A stretch of 48,225 bases of DNA from Sediminibacterium sp. Gen4 (lineage in GTDB: Bacteria; Bacteroidota; Bacteroidia; Chitinophagales; Chitinophagaceae). The translations under genes were made by a program, and so were the position numbers. Numbering within the stretch: the first letter of the stretch is position 1; each line of letters begins with the position of its first letter. A model generated the notes under the pieces. That model was not told the origin of the DNA. It saw only the letters and a program-made list of their open reading frames with translations, and searched no databases. The stretch covers positions 1 through 48,225 of the forward strand of contig JACBFI010000029.1 in assembly GCA_013391385.1 (NCBI GenBank), in the 5' to 3' direction. Below are positions 31,209 to 40,414 of this stretch, in pieces.

Positions 31209-32504
31209 ATGGTACTTCGGTTCTTTAAATACTATTTTGTTGGGTTCTTCTTGATATTCGGGCCGGTACTGAATGGAACACCATTGGGGCCCTACGGCGA
31301 TGTGATCTTTTTACTATCACTGGTTATTATTTTTTTCGGCGCCCTCACGAGCAAAAAGATCGGGTCTTTCTCAAAAGAGCAGGTCTTTTTTACGGCAGTT
31401 TCTCTACTGCTGATCATCTACCCGATGGTCACGTCACTCTTATTCGATCCCGGTCACTTCAAAGACAATATACAGGTTTACTTAAAACCGGTAAGGATAT
31501 TGATCACGTACCTGGGGTGTTATTATTTTGTAAAAAACATATATAACGATAAAAATACTAAAACTGAGTCGAAAGTAAAGTACGTGTTTAATATAATTTA
31601 CTATTCGGTAGTTATACATGCTATCATCATGTGTACTCAGTTTTTGAGTCCTGCATTTCGTGACGCAATCTATCAATACACGACAAATCCTGATGATATT
31701 AGGAGCATATTTAGCTTAAACTTTAGAATGGGGGGGTTAGTAGGGATAGGTGGAGCAACATTGTCTGTTTTTCAATCGATAGGGTTTTTATTATTCCCCT
31801 TTGTTCAGAGTCAAACTAAAGTCAAATGGGTTAAGATATTAAATATCAGTTTTCAATTCTTGATATTTATTTCAATGATTATCTGTGGTCGAAGTGGAAT
31901 TGTTGCTGTTTTTCTTTTCTTTCCGCTTGTGGAAATTTTAAAGGGTAAGGCAGTATTGGCAATTCTTTTGAAGTATATGTTGCTGTACATAACCATTTTT
32001 TTTGTTGGATACGCGTTATTGATGGTTGCTCTTGAATTTATAGGGGATGATTCATTGGGTGGACCATTGTTTAGATCATTTGATATTTTAATCCAGTCAA
32101 AAGAAGCCGGAACTTATCAGAACGAAACCCAAGATTTATTAGCCGATATGTTATTATTTCCGACAGATTTTGTAACTATTATTTTTGGAAATCCATTCTA
32201 TTTTACAAATGCGAGCTCATTTGATAGGGTAGTGACTTCGGATATTGGCTATATTATATACTGGTGGGCTTTCGGAATTATTGGTTTTTTTCTATATCAC
32301 ATTACTTATTTTTACCTTTTATTTAAAGGATTTGTAAAACGTAAAGTTAATCGTTATTATGCAGCTTGTTTACTTGTAACGATCATTACACTTTTTTTTC
32401 AAACAAAAGAGATGTTCATTTTTGCTCGTGTTGGTTTTTCAATGCATATGTTACTATATTTTTCAGCAATATTTCAAGATAAATACAAGATGAACCAAGT
32501 TTAA
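31209..32504 (+). CDS. wzy: O-antigen/polysaccharide polymerase (Wzy-like)
   Basis: A 431-residue inner-membrane protein with about eleven hydrophobic spans and a larger loop between about residues 285 and 330, as in Wzy polymerases. Sequence conservation in Wzy is low; the call rests on topology, size and location. It would join repeat units in the periplasm, with length set by the Wzz-like protein. Base composition changes inside the gene. The row 31381-31440 has 28 G/C of 60, but 31561-31620 has only 17 of 60, so the gene may be a recombinant of two sources. Confidence 0.8.
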   Translation: MVLRFFKYYFVGFFLIFGPVLNGTPLGPYGDVIFLLSLVIIFFGALTSKKIGSFSKEQVFFTAVSLLLIIYPMVTSLLFDPGHFKDNIQVYLKPVRILITYLGCYYFVKNIYNDKNTKTESKVKYVFNIIYYSVVIHAIIMCTQFLSPAFRDAIYQYTTNPDDIRSIFSLNFRMGGLVGIGGATLSVFQSIGFLLFPFVQSQTKVKWVKILNISFQFLIFISMIICGRSGIVAVFLFFPLVEILKGKAVLAILLKYMLLYITIFFVGYALLMVALEFIGDDSLGGPLFRSFDILIQSKEAGTYQNETQDLLADMLLFPTDFVTIIFGNPFYFTNASSFDRVVTSDIGYIIYWWAFGIIGFFLYHITYFYLLFKGFVKRKVNRYYAACLLVTIITLFFQTKEMFIFARVGFSMHMLLYFSAIFQDKYKMNQV

Positions 32505-32544
32505 ATAATTAAACTCTTATTTAAGCATCAAGATTTAAAAAATT

Positions 32545-34416
32545 ATGTGCGGCATTAGTGGTATTATAAGTCAGTATAATGAAGAAGCAAGGAAGGAGTC
32601 TGTTCTAATAATGAATCAAGCGATATTTCATCGTGGCCCTGATGAAGATGGTATGTATTCTGATAATTATTGTACGCTAGCAATGCGTAGGCTCTCTATT
32701 ATCGATCTTAATACTGGCAAGCAACCTCTATATTCTACCTGTGGTGAGTATTTAATCTTCTTCAATGGTGAAATATACAATTACCGAGAACTTAAAGGAG
32801 AGCTTGTAAATGAAGGGTACACTTTTAAAAGTAACTCTGATACAGAGGTTGTAGTGAATATGTATAAACATTTTGGAAAGTCAATGCTCTTGAGACTAAA
32901 AGGAATGTTTGCATTCTGTATTTATCATATTACTACCAAAAAATTCTTTTTTGCTCGAGATAGGTTTGGTGAGAAACCCTTTTTTTATAGTCAGAATGAA
33001 AAGGGGTTTGTTTTCAGTTCTGAATTAGGGGCACTGTTGAGTTGTGCTATAGAACCCCCAAAACTTAATCATGGTAAACTGTCGGAATATCTTTATGCAG
33101 GTTATGTAAAAGAACCTTATACATTAGTTCAAGGTGTATACAGTCTTCAACCTGGGTACTTTTTAGAGCTTGATGAAAATCAAAAAATTATTTCTCAACC
33201 CTATTTTAAAGTACAATATACAATTGATAACAATATTAAGAGTATCCAAGATGCCGCAGATCTTGTAAAGCCATATTTCCAGAATGCGGTAAATCGTCAA
33301 ATGATCAGTGATGTTCCTATAGGAGCATTTTTATCTGGAGGGATTGATTCTAGTTCGGTCGTAGCAATGATGTCGCTACTTAGTAGCAAACCTGTAAGTA
33401 CGTTTACAGTAAAGTTTAAAACCGCTGGTTATGATGAGAGCCAAATAGCTTCATTAGTGGCTAAAAAATTCAATACCGACCACCATGAGATCACGGTGGA
33501 GAATAATAATTTTAGTGAAGAGCGGTTTTGGCGAATACTTAGACATGTAGGGCACCCGTTCCCTGATTCCTCTGCGATACCTACTGATATTGTGACAAGC
33601 GAAATTTCAAAATATGTAAAAGTGGCATTATCCGGCGATGGTGGGGATGAAGTATTTGGAGGATATACAGTTTTTGATTGGTATTCAAAAATTTACTCGA
33701 TAAGAAAATTACCTTCATTTATTCGGAACTCGTCATATGAGATTTTACAATTAGTAAATAAAAAACTCAATAACAATAAAGTTAGACAACTAACAAAAGC
33801 ATTAAACATCGCTTCTTTGCCATTTGAAGAAGGGTTTCATGAAACTCATGCCTTATTTGATAGTAAAGAAGTAAAACAGCTTTTTGATAGTAATGAAATT
33901 ATTAGATTTGATTACAATGATCAACCGTCGCTGCTTAGATCAATGATGCTTTATCGTATTAAATATGATCTTCCTCTTGATATGTTGGTTAAAGTAGATA
34001 GAATGAGTATGGCCAACTCATTAGAAGTTCGTGCCCCTTTCTTAGATCCTGATCTTTTTGATATCAGTTGTACGATTCCAGATCAATTTCTAAGAGGTGG
34101 GGGTTTAGGTAAGTTGGTTGTTAGGAAGATGATGGAGCATGATTTACCTGATGAGGTGTTCAATCATCCGAAGTCTGGCTTTAGTATTCCACTCCATGAT
34201 TTTAAAAATGAAGAGTTTAAACAGCTAGCAACCCAACTGATGAGTGAGTCTGTGATGAAACAACTGTTTGACGAAACAAGGTTACATAAAATACTACAAA
34301 TAGGATTATCAAGTAAGACCAATGATTCTGCTGGGAGTATCTACAGAAAGACACACCAACTTTGGAGTTTAATGATGTTATCAGGATGGATTAAGATGTA
34401 CAAAATAGAACTATAA
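32545..34416 (+). CDS. asnB: Glutamine-hydrolysing asparagine synthase-like amidotransferase 1
   Basis: A 623-residue AsnB-type protein. The glutaminase domain starts with the nucleophile Cys2 (MCGISGIISQYNEEARKESV) and has HRGPDEDG and FNGEIYNYREL. The synthetase domain has the PP-loop SGGIDSSS (264-271) and ALSGDGGDEVFGGY. All catalytic landmarks are present. In surface-glycan clusters such proteins (for example WbpS) amidate sugar carboxyl groups instead of aspartate. With UDP-HexNAcA enzymes at 15.1-17.5 kb, a uronamide is a reasonable prediction. It is one of two AsnB homologues flanking a glycosyltransferase. Confidence 0.92.
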   Translation: MCGISGIISQYNEEARKESVLIMNQAIFHRGPDEDGMYSDNYCTLAMRRLSIIDLNTGKQPLYSTCGEYLIFFNGEIYNYRELKGELVNEGYTFKSNSDTEVVVNMYKHFGKSMLLRLKGMFAFCIYHITTKKFFFARDRFGEKPFFYSQNEKGFVFSSELGALLSCAIEPPKLNHGKLSEYLYAGYVKEPYTLVQGVYSLQPGYFLELDENQKIISQPYFKVQYTIDNNIKSIQDAADLVKPYFQNAVNRQMISDVPIGAFLSGGIDSSSVVAMMSLLSSKPVSTFTVKFKTAGYDESQIASLVAKKFNTDHHEITVENNNFSEERFWRILRHVGHPFPDSSAIPTDIVTSEISKYVKVALSGDGGDEVFGGYTVFDWYSKIYSIRKLPSFIRNSSYEILQLVNKKLNNNKVRQLTKALNIASLPFEEGFHETHALFDSKEVKQLFDSNEIIRFDYNDQPSLLRSMMLYRIKYDLPLDMLVKVDRMSMANSLEVRAPFLDPDLFDISCTIPDQFLRGGGLGKLVVRKMMEHDLPDEVFNHPKSGFSIPLHDFKNEEFKQLATQLMSESVMKQLFDETRLHKILQIGLSSKTNDSAGSIYRKTHQLWSLMMLSGWIKMYKIEL

Positions 34417-34417
34417 A

Positions 34418-35536
34418 ATGGGAAAGAAGCGAGTTTTATTCGTTGGGTCATTTAAAAATGCTGGGAAAGATGGAAGCGTTGGTGGGCAAATGTATGCTTG
34501 TAAATCCTTGATTTCTTCGTCTTTGTCAGAAACAGTAGAATGGATTTTGTTAGATTCAACCGGTGATTCAGTACCCCCTCCACCTATTAGTAAGCGTTTA
34601 TTTTTGGCATTCAAGCGAGTAATCAAATTTATTTATTTAATAATTAAATTTAGACCACAAGTAACTTTAATATTCTCGGCGAATGGTACTAGCTTTTTAG
34701 AAAAGGGAATGATGGTTTTAATAGCTTCAATATTTTCTATAAAGACTATATTAGCCCCAAGGGGTGGTCCTTTAGAGCATGAAATAAACAAGAGCAGATT
34801 ATTCAGGTCATTTGCGAAATTAGTCTTACGCCGATCAAGTTTTGTCATATGTCAAGGAAATTTTTGGAAAGCGTTCTTTTCATCTATAGAGCGCAGCAAT
34901 CCCCAAAAATATGTTAGTATCCCTAACTGGATTGATTTAGACAATTACATTTATAATGATAAAAGAACTATAACTAATATTCATAGAAAAGATGAAGAGG
35001 CAGTAATGATTTTATTTATGGGTTGGGTTCAATCTGACAAAGGAGTTTTTGATTTATATTCTGCTCTTTCCGGCGAGTCATTGAAAAATAAACGCTTGCA
35101 TATTGCAATATTGGGGGATGGACCAGCGAGAGAGGAATTAATGACTTCTTCTAAAAAACAAAATAATCCAAAACATACATACGAGTTTCCTGGTTGGGTG
35201 CATGGTATTTCAAAAGCAAACTATTTAGCTAAAGCAGATATATTTATACTTCCATCTTATTCTGAAGGTATGCCCAATTCTTTAATGGAAGCTATGGCGA
35301 GTGGTATACCTAGTATTGCTACTGATGTGGGGGGAGTAAAAGATCTGATTGGTAACAATGAAAGTGGGCTGGTCATTAAAGTGGGGGATATAAAAGGAAT
35401 TTCTAATGCTATTCTGTACTACATAAATGAAACCTCGGAAACAGAAAGAATAGTACAATCGGCTCGTCAAGTTATTTTGAATAATCATTCTCTTGAAATT
35501 GCGTCAAAGAAAATGAAGACCTTAATCGAAAATTAA
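34418..35536 (+). CDS. Glycosyltransferase family 4
   Basis: A GT-B fold, retaining glycosyltransferase of 372 residues. The N-terminus MGKKRVLFVGSFKNAGKDGS holds a Gly-rich acceptor loop. The donor half has LFMGWVQSDKGVFDLYSAL, HIAILGDGPAREELM and the E-x7-E motif region IFILPSYSEGMPNSLMEAMA. It starts one base after the first asnB stop and is followed 14 bases later by the second asnB. It adds one sugar of the repeat unit. Composition is clearly AT-rich. Confidence 0.93.
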   Translation: MGKKRVLFVGSFKNAGKDGSVGGQMYACKSLISSSLSETVEWILLDSTGDSVPPPPISKRLFLAFKRVIKFIYLIIKFRPQVTLIFSANGTSFLEKGMMVLIASIFSIKTILAPRGGPLEHEINKSRLFRSFAKLVLRRSSFVICQGNFWKAFFSSIERSNPQKYVSIPNWIDLDNYIYNDKRTITNIHRKDEEAVMILFMGWVQSDKGVFDLYSALSGESLKNKRLHIAILGDGPAREELMTSSKKQNNPKHTYEFPGWVHGISKANYLAKADIFILPSYSEGMPNSLMEAMASGIPSIATDVGGVKDLIGNNESGLVIKVGDIKGISNAILYYINETSETERIVQSARQVILNNHSLEIASKKMKTLIEN

Positions 35537-35550
35537 ATATCAAGTAGTAT

Positions 35551-37455
35551 ATGTGCGGAATAGTTGGTGGAATTGGTAACATTCAAGGTGATACAGGGTC
35601 AATACTAGAACTAATATCTCATAGAGGTCCGGATTCTTCTGGCTATTATGTGCAGCAGAATTTTTTTTTAGGTCATACAAGACTAGCGATACAAGATTTA
35701 TCAGAAAATGGGAATCAACCTATGTTTTCTACTGATAATCGTTATGTTATCATTTTTAATGGTGAGATTTATAATCACCATGAAATAAGAACTGAAATTA
35801 AAGAGGAGTTTGATTTTAGGTCTTCAGGAGATACCGAGACAGTCCTTAACGCATACATAAAATATGGTATTTCATTTTTGAATAGGCTAAATGGAATTTT
35901 TGCATTTGCTATTTATGATAAAAAAGAAGATGAAATATTGATTGCCCGCGATCAGTTTGGAGTAAAGCCTTTATATATTTATCAAGATGATGATATTCTG
36001 TTATTCGGGTCAGAAATAAAAACCTTTTTACCAAGCACCATAAACAAAGAGTTATCTCCTGCTGCATTCACCAATTATCTTGAATTTTTATGGTCTCCGG
36101 GGGAACTAACCCCCTTTACTTATGTAAAAAAGTTATTACCAGGACATTGTTTAAAGTTTAAGCTTTCTGATTATAAAAATGCGAAGTCAGTAAAATATTA
36201 TCAGTGGATTGTTCCGGAGAAATCAACTGACATACCAGAAAATACATTGGTTGACATATTGGAGGAGAAATTATTAAAGGCAGTAGATCGTCAAATGTTA
36301 TCAGATGTGCCAGTCGGTTTTTTTCTTTCCGGAGGATTAGATTCTAGCTTATTGGTTGCCATCGCCAGAAAGCTATATCCAGATCGGAAATTCACGTGTT
36401 TTACTATTGATGTAGGTAACTGGGGTGCGGGTATAGAAGATTTTGCTGATGATCTCCAATATGCTAAAAAAGTCGCAGAAACACTTCAAGTTGATTTAAA
36501 GATTATCAAAGCAGATATTGATATTGTTCAAATGTTTGATAAAATGATCTGGCATTTGGACGAACCCCAGGCTGATGCAGCACCTTTAAATGTACTGAAT
36601 ATTGCTCAACTTGCTCGGGAGAATGGTATTAAAGTATTGATTGGCGGGGCAGGGGGAGATGATATTTTTTCGGGATACAGAAGACATCAGGCATTGCGGT
36701 ATGAAAAATATTTTCAGCGCTTACCCATTATTTTCAGAAAACTTATTCAGCTAATTGTTCAACAATTTCCTTCTAATAAACCTTTGTTTAGACGGATAAA
36801 AAAAATACTTTCAGCCATTGATAAATCACCTCTTGAAAGGCAAGCAGGATATTTTGGCTGGCTGCCAACAGACGTAGTTAAATCCCTATTTTCTGAAGAA
36901 TGGAAAATAAAACTAAATCATTATGATCCCTATGATTATTTCTATCAGTTGGCAAAACAGTTACCTGAAGATTCAGATGTACTCTCAAGAATGTTATATT
37001 GGGAGTTAAAGACTTTTTTGGTAGATCATAATTTGAATTATACTGATAAAATGGCGATGGCTGTTGGTGTGGAAGCACGAGTACCATACTTAGATATGGA
37101 GTTAGTAGCGTTTTCAAAAATAATTCCGTCAGATTTGAAAATGAAAGGAAAGGAGGCAAAATATATACTCAAAAAGGTTGCTGAAAGATACCTCCCTATG
37201 GATGTTATTTATAGACCCAAAACCGGATTCGGTGCTCCAGTTAGACAATGGATCACGAAGGATCTTCAGCCTATGATTGAGGATCGACTGTCTCCCGATC
37301 GTTTGCGTAAACGTGGTATTTTCGATGCTGAGAAAGTGTGGGATTTGATAGAGGCAAATAAAGCAGGTAAAATAGATGCCTCTTATTCAATTTGGTCTCT
37401 TCTAGCGATAGAGAGTTGGTTAACCCAATTTGTTGATGCGGACAAATATTCATAA
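35551..37455 (+). CDS. asnB: Glutamine-hydrolysing asparagine synthase-like amidotransferase 2
   Basis: A second complete AsnB-type protein, 634 residues. It has Cys2 (MCGIVGGIGNIQGDTGS), a short SHRGPDSSG and FNGEIYNHHEI glutaminase signature, the PP-loop SGGLDSS (260-266) and LIGGAGGDDIFSGYRRHQ. The C-terminus has RPKTGFGAPVRQWI, typical of this family. It is clearly diverged from the first copy at 32545, so it is not a recent duplicate. It may amidate a different carboxyl group or act at a different sugar. No residue was seen that would disable it. Confidence 0.92.
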   Translation: MCGIVGGIGNIQGDTGSILELISHRGPDSSGYYVQQNFFLGHTRLAIQDLSENGNQPMFSTDNRYVIIFNGEIYNHHEIRTEIKEEFDFRSSGDTETVLNAYIKYGISFLNRLNGIFAFAIYDKKEDEILIARDQFGVKPLYIYQDDDILLFGSEIKTFLPSTINKELSPAAFTNYLEFLWSPGELTPFTYVKKLLPGHCLKFKLSDYKNAKSVKYYQWIVPEKSTDIPENTLVDILEEKLLKAVDRQMLSDVPVGFFLSGGLDSSLLVAIARKLYPDRKFTCFTIDVGNWGAGIEDFADDLQYAKKVAETLQVDLKIIKADIDIVQMFDKMIWHLDEPQADAAPLNVLNIAQLARENGIKVLIGGAGGDDIFSGYRRHQALRYEKYFQRLPIIFRKLIQLIVQQFPSNKPLFRRIKKILSAIDKSPLERQAGYFGWLPTDVVKSLFSEEWKIKLNHYDPYDYFYQLAKQLPEDSDVLSRMLYWELKTFLVDHNLNYTDKMAMAVGVEARVPYLDMELVAFSKIIPSDLKMKGKEAKYILKKVAERYLPMDVIYRPKTGFGAPVRQWITKDLQPMIEDRLSPDRLRKRGIFDAEKVWDLIEANKAGKIDASYSIWSLLAIESWLTQFVDADKYS

Positions 37456-38265
37456 ATGATGAACGAAAAAATAGCAGTTAAAGATTTTTGGAATGAAAGT
37501 TCTTGTGGAGAGGTCTTGTATTTAAAAGGAGAGGATGAAATTGAAGCATTCAACCATCAATCTACTATGCGGTACAAACTTGAACCGTATATATTAACGT
37601 TTGCTAATTTTGCTTCAGCAGCCAATAAGAAAGTTCTTGAAATTGGTGTAGGTCTTGGTGCAGATCATCAAAAATTTGCTGAAGCAGGAGCGAATTTAAC
37701 AGGAATTGATCTTACAGATAAGGCGATATCACATACAAAGCGTAGATTTTCGATTTTTGGTTTGAACTCAGCACTACATGTTGGAGATGCGGAAAATTTA
37801 TCTTTTGCAGATGAGTCCTTTGATATTGTGTATTCATGGGGTGTCATACATCATAGTCCCGATACCCCAAAAGTTGTGGAACAAATATTTCGTGTGTTAA
37901 AACAAGGTGGGGAAGCAAGGATTATGATCTACCATACACGAAGTATTGTAGGATATATGCTCTGGTTAAGATATGGTCTTTTTCGATTGAACCCTTTTGT
38001 GACTCTCAGAGAAATTTATGATAAGTATCTTGAAAGCCCGGGAACAAAAGCATATACCATTAAAGAAGCAAAGCAAATGTTTGCTCAATTTTCAACGGTG
38101 CAGATAACAACTACTCTTACACATGCTGACTTGCTTACATCTGATGCAGGGCAAAGGCATAGAGGTAAGTTACTGTTGATTGCAAAAAAACTATTTCCGA
38201 GAGCTATTATAAGACACCTAATGCCTGGGCATGGACTATTTATGATGATCAAAGCTACTAAGTGA
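37456..38265 (+). CDS. Class I SAM-dependent methyltransferase
   Basis: The 269-residue protein has a Methyltransf_11-type core: motif I VLEIGVGLGADHQKFAEAGA, GIDLTDKAISHTKRR, GDAENLSFADESFDIVYSWG and VIHHSPDTPKVVEQIFRVLK. The C-terminal third has a basic, partly hydrophobic stretch. It begins directly after the second asnB stop (adjacent codons; a second ATG follows at once). A role in O-methylating a sugar or the chain end is likely from context only. Confidence 0.88.
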   Translation: MMNEKIAVKDFWNESSCGEVLYLKGEDEIEAFNHQSTMRYKLEPYILTFANFASAANKKVLEIGVGLGADHQKFAEAGANLTGIDLTDKAISHTKRRFSIFGLNSALHVGDAENLSFADESFDIVYSWGVIHHSPDTPKVVEQIFRVLKQGGEARIMIYHTRSIVGYMLWLRYGLFRLNPFVTLREIYDKYLESPGTKAYTIKEAKQMFAQFSTVQITTTLTHADLLTSDAGQRHRGKLLLIAKKLFPRAIIRHLMPGHGLFMMIKATK

Positions 38266-38266
38266 T

Positions 38267-40393
38267 ATGAAGCAAATAATACAAGACCTAAAGAAAGGTG
38301 ATACAATACTAGAAGAAATCCCTATGCCAATTGTAAGAAGAGGAACCGTGTTAATTAAAACACACCGTTCTCTTGTTTCATTAGGTACAGAAAAAATGCT
38401 TAAGGAGTTTGGTAAAGGGAATTTGATCACAAAAGCTCGTCAGCAACCTGACAAAGTAAAACAAGTATTAGATAAGATTAAGACAGAAGGATTGATGCCG
38501 ACTTTAGAAGCTGTATTTAATAAGTTGGGAGAACCTTTGCCGCTTGGTTATTGTAATGCAGGTGAAGTGATTGCTGTAGGTGAGGGGGTTACGGAATTTT
38601 CTATTGGAGACAGGGTTGCTAGTAATGGACATCATGCAGAAGTTGTTTGTGTGCCGAAGAATCTGGTGGCTAAAATACCGGATAATGTTTCTTATGAAGA
38701 GGCTTCTTTTGCGGTGATTGGTTCTATTGGTTTACAGGGAATCCGTTTGGTAAATCCAACTTTGGGAGAAACGGTTGTAGTCATTGGTTTAGGGCTTATC
38801 GGTCTTCTCACATCAGAATTATTAGTAGCGAATGGATGTAATGTGATTGGTTTTGACTATGACCAACGAAAAGTAGATCTAGCACAACAAAAAGGTGTTC
38901 AGGCGTTTAATGCAGCAGATGTTGATGTAGTCAAAATAGTTGAATCACTTACCAATCAAATTGGAGCTGATGCAGTTTTAATTACAGCTTCTACCAGCAG
39001 TAATGATGTGATTAGTCAGGCTGCAAAAATGTCCCGAAAAAGAGGACGTATAGTTTTGGTAGGGGTGATTGGATTGGATATTAAAAGAGACGATTTTTAT
39101 AAAAAAGAATTGAGTTTTCAGGTCTCTTGTTCTTATGGTCCCGGCCGTTATGATGAAGACTATGAGCAAAAAGGGATGGACTATCCTATCGGATTTGTAA
39201 GATGGACTGAGAAGCGAAATTTTGAAACCATATTACAGGCTATTGCGAAACGTCGAATAACGGTTACAGATCTGATTACAGAAAGAGTGGCTTTGAAAGA
39301 TTACCTGAGTATTTATAATAATCTGGGTAAGGGTTCTATTGCTTCCATTTTAGAGTATACGCCTGATGAAGTTCAAGAAGCAAGATATGTTGAAGTTGTT
39401 ACCAAAAACTGGCAAGGAACTGGGAAGGGGGTAATTGGGATTATTGGTGCCGGTAATTTCACAAAGATGACAGTGATGCCTGCATTGAAAAATTCAGGTG
39501 CTCAATATAAATACATTTCCAGTGCCGGGGGTTTAACTGCTACATCTCTTGCAAAGAAGTATGGTATTGCGCAAGCAACTACTGATTACAGAATGATATT
39601 GGATGATCAGCATGTTGACTTGGTGATCATAACGACCCGACATGATCTGCATGCTAAAATGGTGACTGAGGCATTACAATCGGGCAAGCATGTATTTGTT
39701 GAAAAACCGTTGGCAATAGATCCTGATGGATTAGCTGCTATTATAGATACCTATCGTACTGTGAATAATGGTGCATCTGTGAACGTAGGGTTTAACCGTC
39801 GTTTTTCACCTTATGCCCAAAAGGCCAAGTCATTGATCGGGGAAGCAGGTGCTGATTTGAATATGATCGCTACTATGAATGCCGGTTTTATACCCAAAGA
39901 TGTTTGGGTACAAGACATGAAAACAGGTGGAGGGCGTATTATTGGTGAAGCTTGTCACTTTATTGACTTGATGCAGTTTTTCTCCGGTAGCCAAGTGAGT
40001 ACGGTGGTAATGAGTGGTTTAGGGGTGCATCCGGAAGAGAATACAGATAACGCTATTATTACGCTTCGATTTGAAAATGGGGCACAAGGGGTAATTCATT
40101 ATTTTTCGAATGGCAGTAAATCCTATCCTAAGGAAAGAATTGAATTGTACACACAAGGCAGAACTTTGGTGATTGACAATTTCAGAAAGATGAGTGGGTA
40201 CGGATTCGGGCGATTCTCATCGATGCGTTCCGGATTGGACAAAGGCCATAAAACGCAGTTTAAAACTTTGGTAGACAATATTAAAACAACAGGTCACCCC
40301 TTGATTCCTTTTGAAGACATTGTTAATACAACAAAAGCTTCTTTTGCAGCGCTGGAAAGTTTAAGAACAGGCAGCTGGGTTCAGATACAATAA
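38267..40393 (+). CDS. Bi-domain oxidoreductase: zinc-type alcohol dehydrogenase fused to Gfo/Idh/MocA
   Basis: The protein has 708 residues. The first half (about 1-360) is an MDR alcohol-dehydrogenase fold with PLPLGYCNAGEVIAVGEGV, IGDRVASNGHHAEVVCVP and GLGLIGLLTSELLVANG. The second half (about 385-708) is a Gfo/Idh/MocA dehydrogenase with VIGIIGAGNFTKMTVMPAL (Gly-rich loop near 393) and HVFVEKPLAIDPDGL, where EKP is at 479-481. Two NAD(P)-binding domains in one chain suggest two linked redox steps on a sugar. Such fusions occur in O-antigen and exopolysaccharide clusters, next to WecB and heparinase-like genes as here. The exact reaction is unknown. Confidence 0.9.
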   Translation: MKQIIQDLKKGDTILEEIPMPIVRRGTVLIKTHRSLVSLGTEKMLKEFGKGNLITKARQQPDKVKQVLDKIKTEGLMPTLEAVFNKLGEPLPLGYCNAGEVIAVGEGVTEFSIGDRVASNGHHAEVVCVPKNLVAKIPDNVSYEEASFAVIGSIGLQGIRLVNPTLGETVVVIGLGLIGLLTSELLVANGCNVIGFDYDQRKVDLAQQKGVQAFNAADVDVVKIVESLTNQIGADAVLITASTSSNDVISQAAKMSRKRGRIVLVGVIGLDIKRDDFYKKELSFQVSCSYGPGRYDEDYEQKGMDYPIGFVRWTEKRNFETILQAIAKRRITVTDLITERVALKDYLSIYNNLGKGSIASILEYTPDEVQEARYVEVVTKNWQGTGKGVIGIIGAGNFTKMTVMPALKNSGAQYKYISSAGGLTATSLAKKYGIAQATTDYRMILDDQHVDLVIITTRHDLHAKMVTEALQSGKHVFVEKPLAIDPDGLAAIIDTYRTVNNGASVNVGFNRRFSPYAQKAKSLIGEAGADLNMIATMNAGFIPKDVWVQDMKTGGGRIIGEACHFIDLMQFFSGSQVSTVVMSGLGVHPEENTDNAIITLRFENGAQGVIHYFSNGSKSYPKERIELYTQGRTLVIDNFRKMSGYGFGRFSSMRSGLDKGHKTQFKTLVDNIKTTGHPLIPFEDIVNTTKASFAALESLRTGSWVQIQ

Positions 40394-40414
40394 CACATAC
40401 TTCTAATCATTTCC

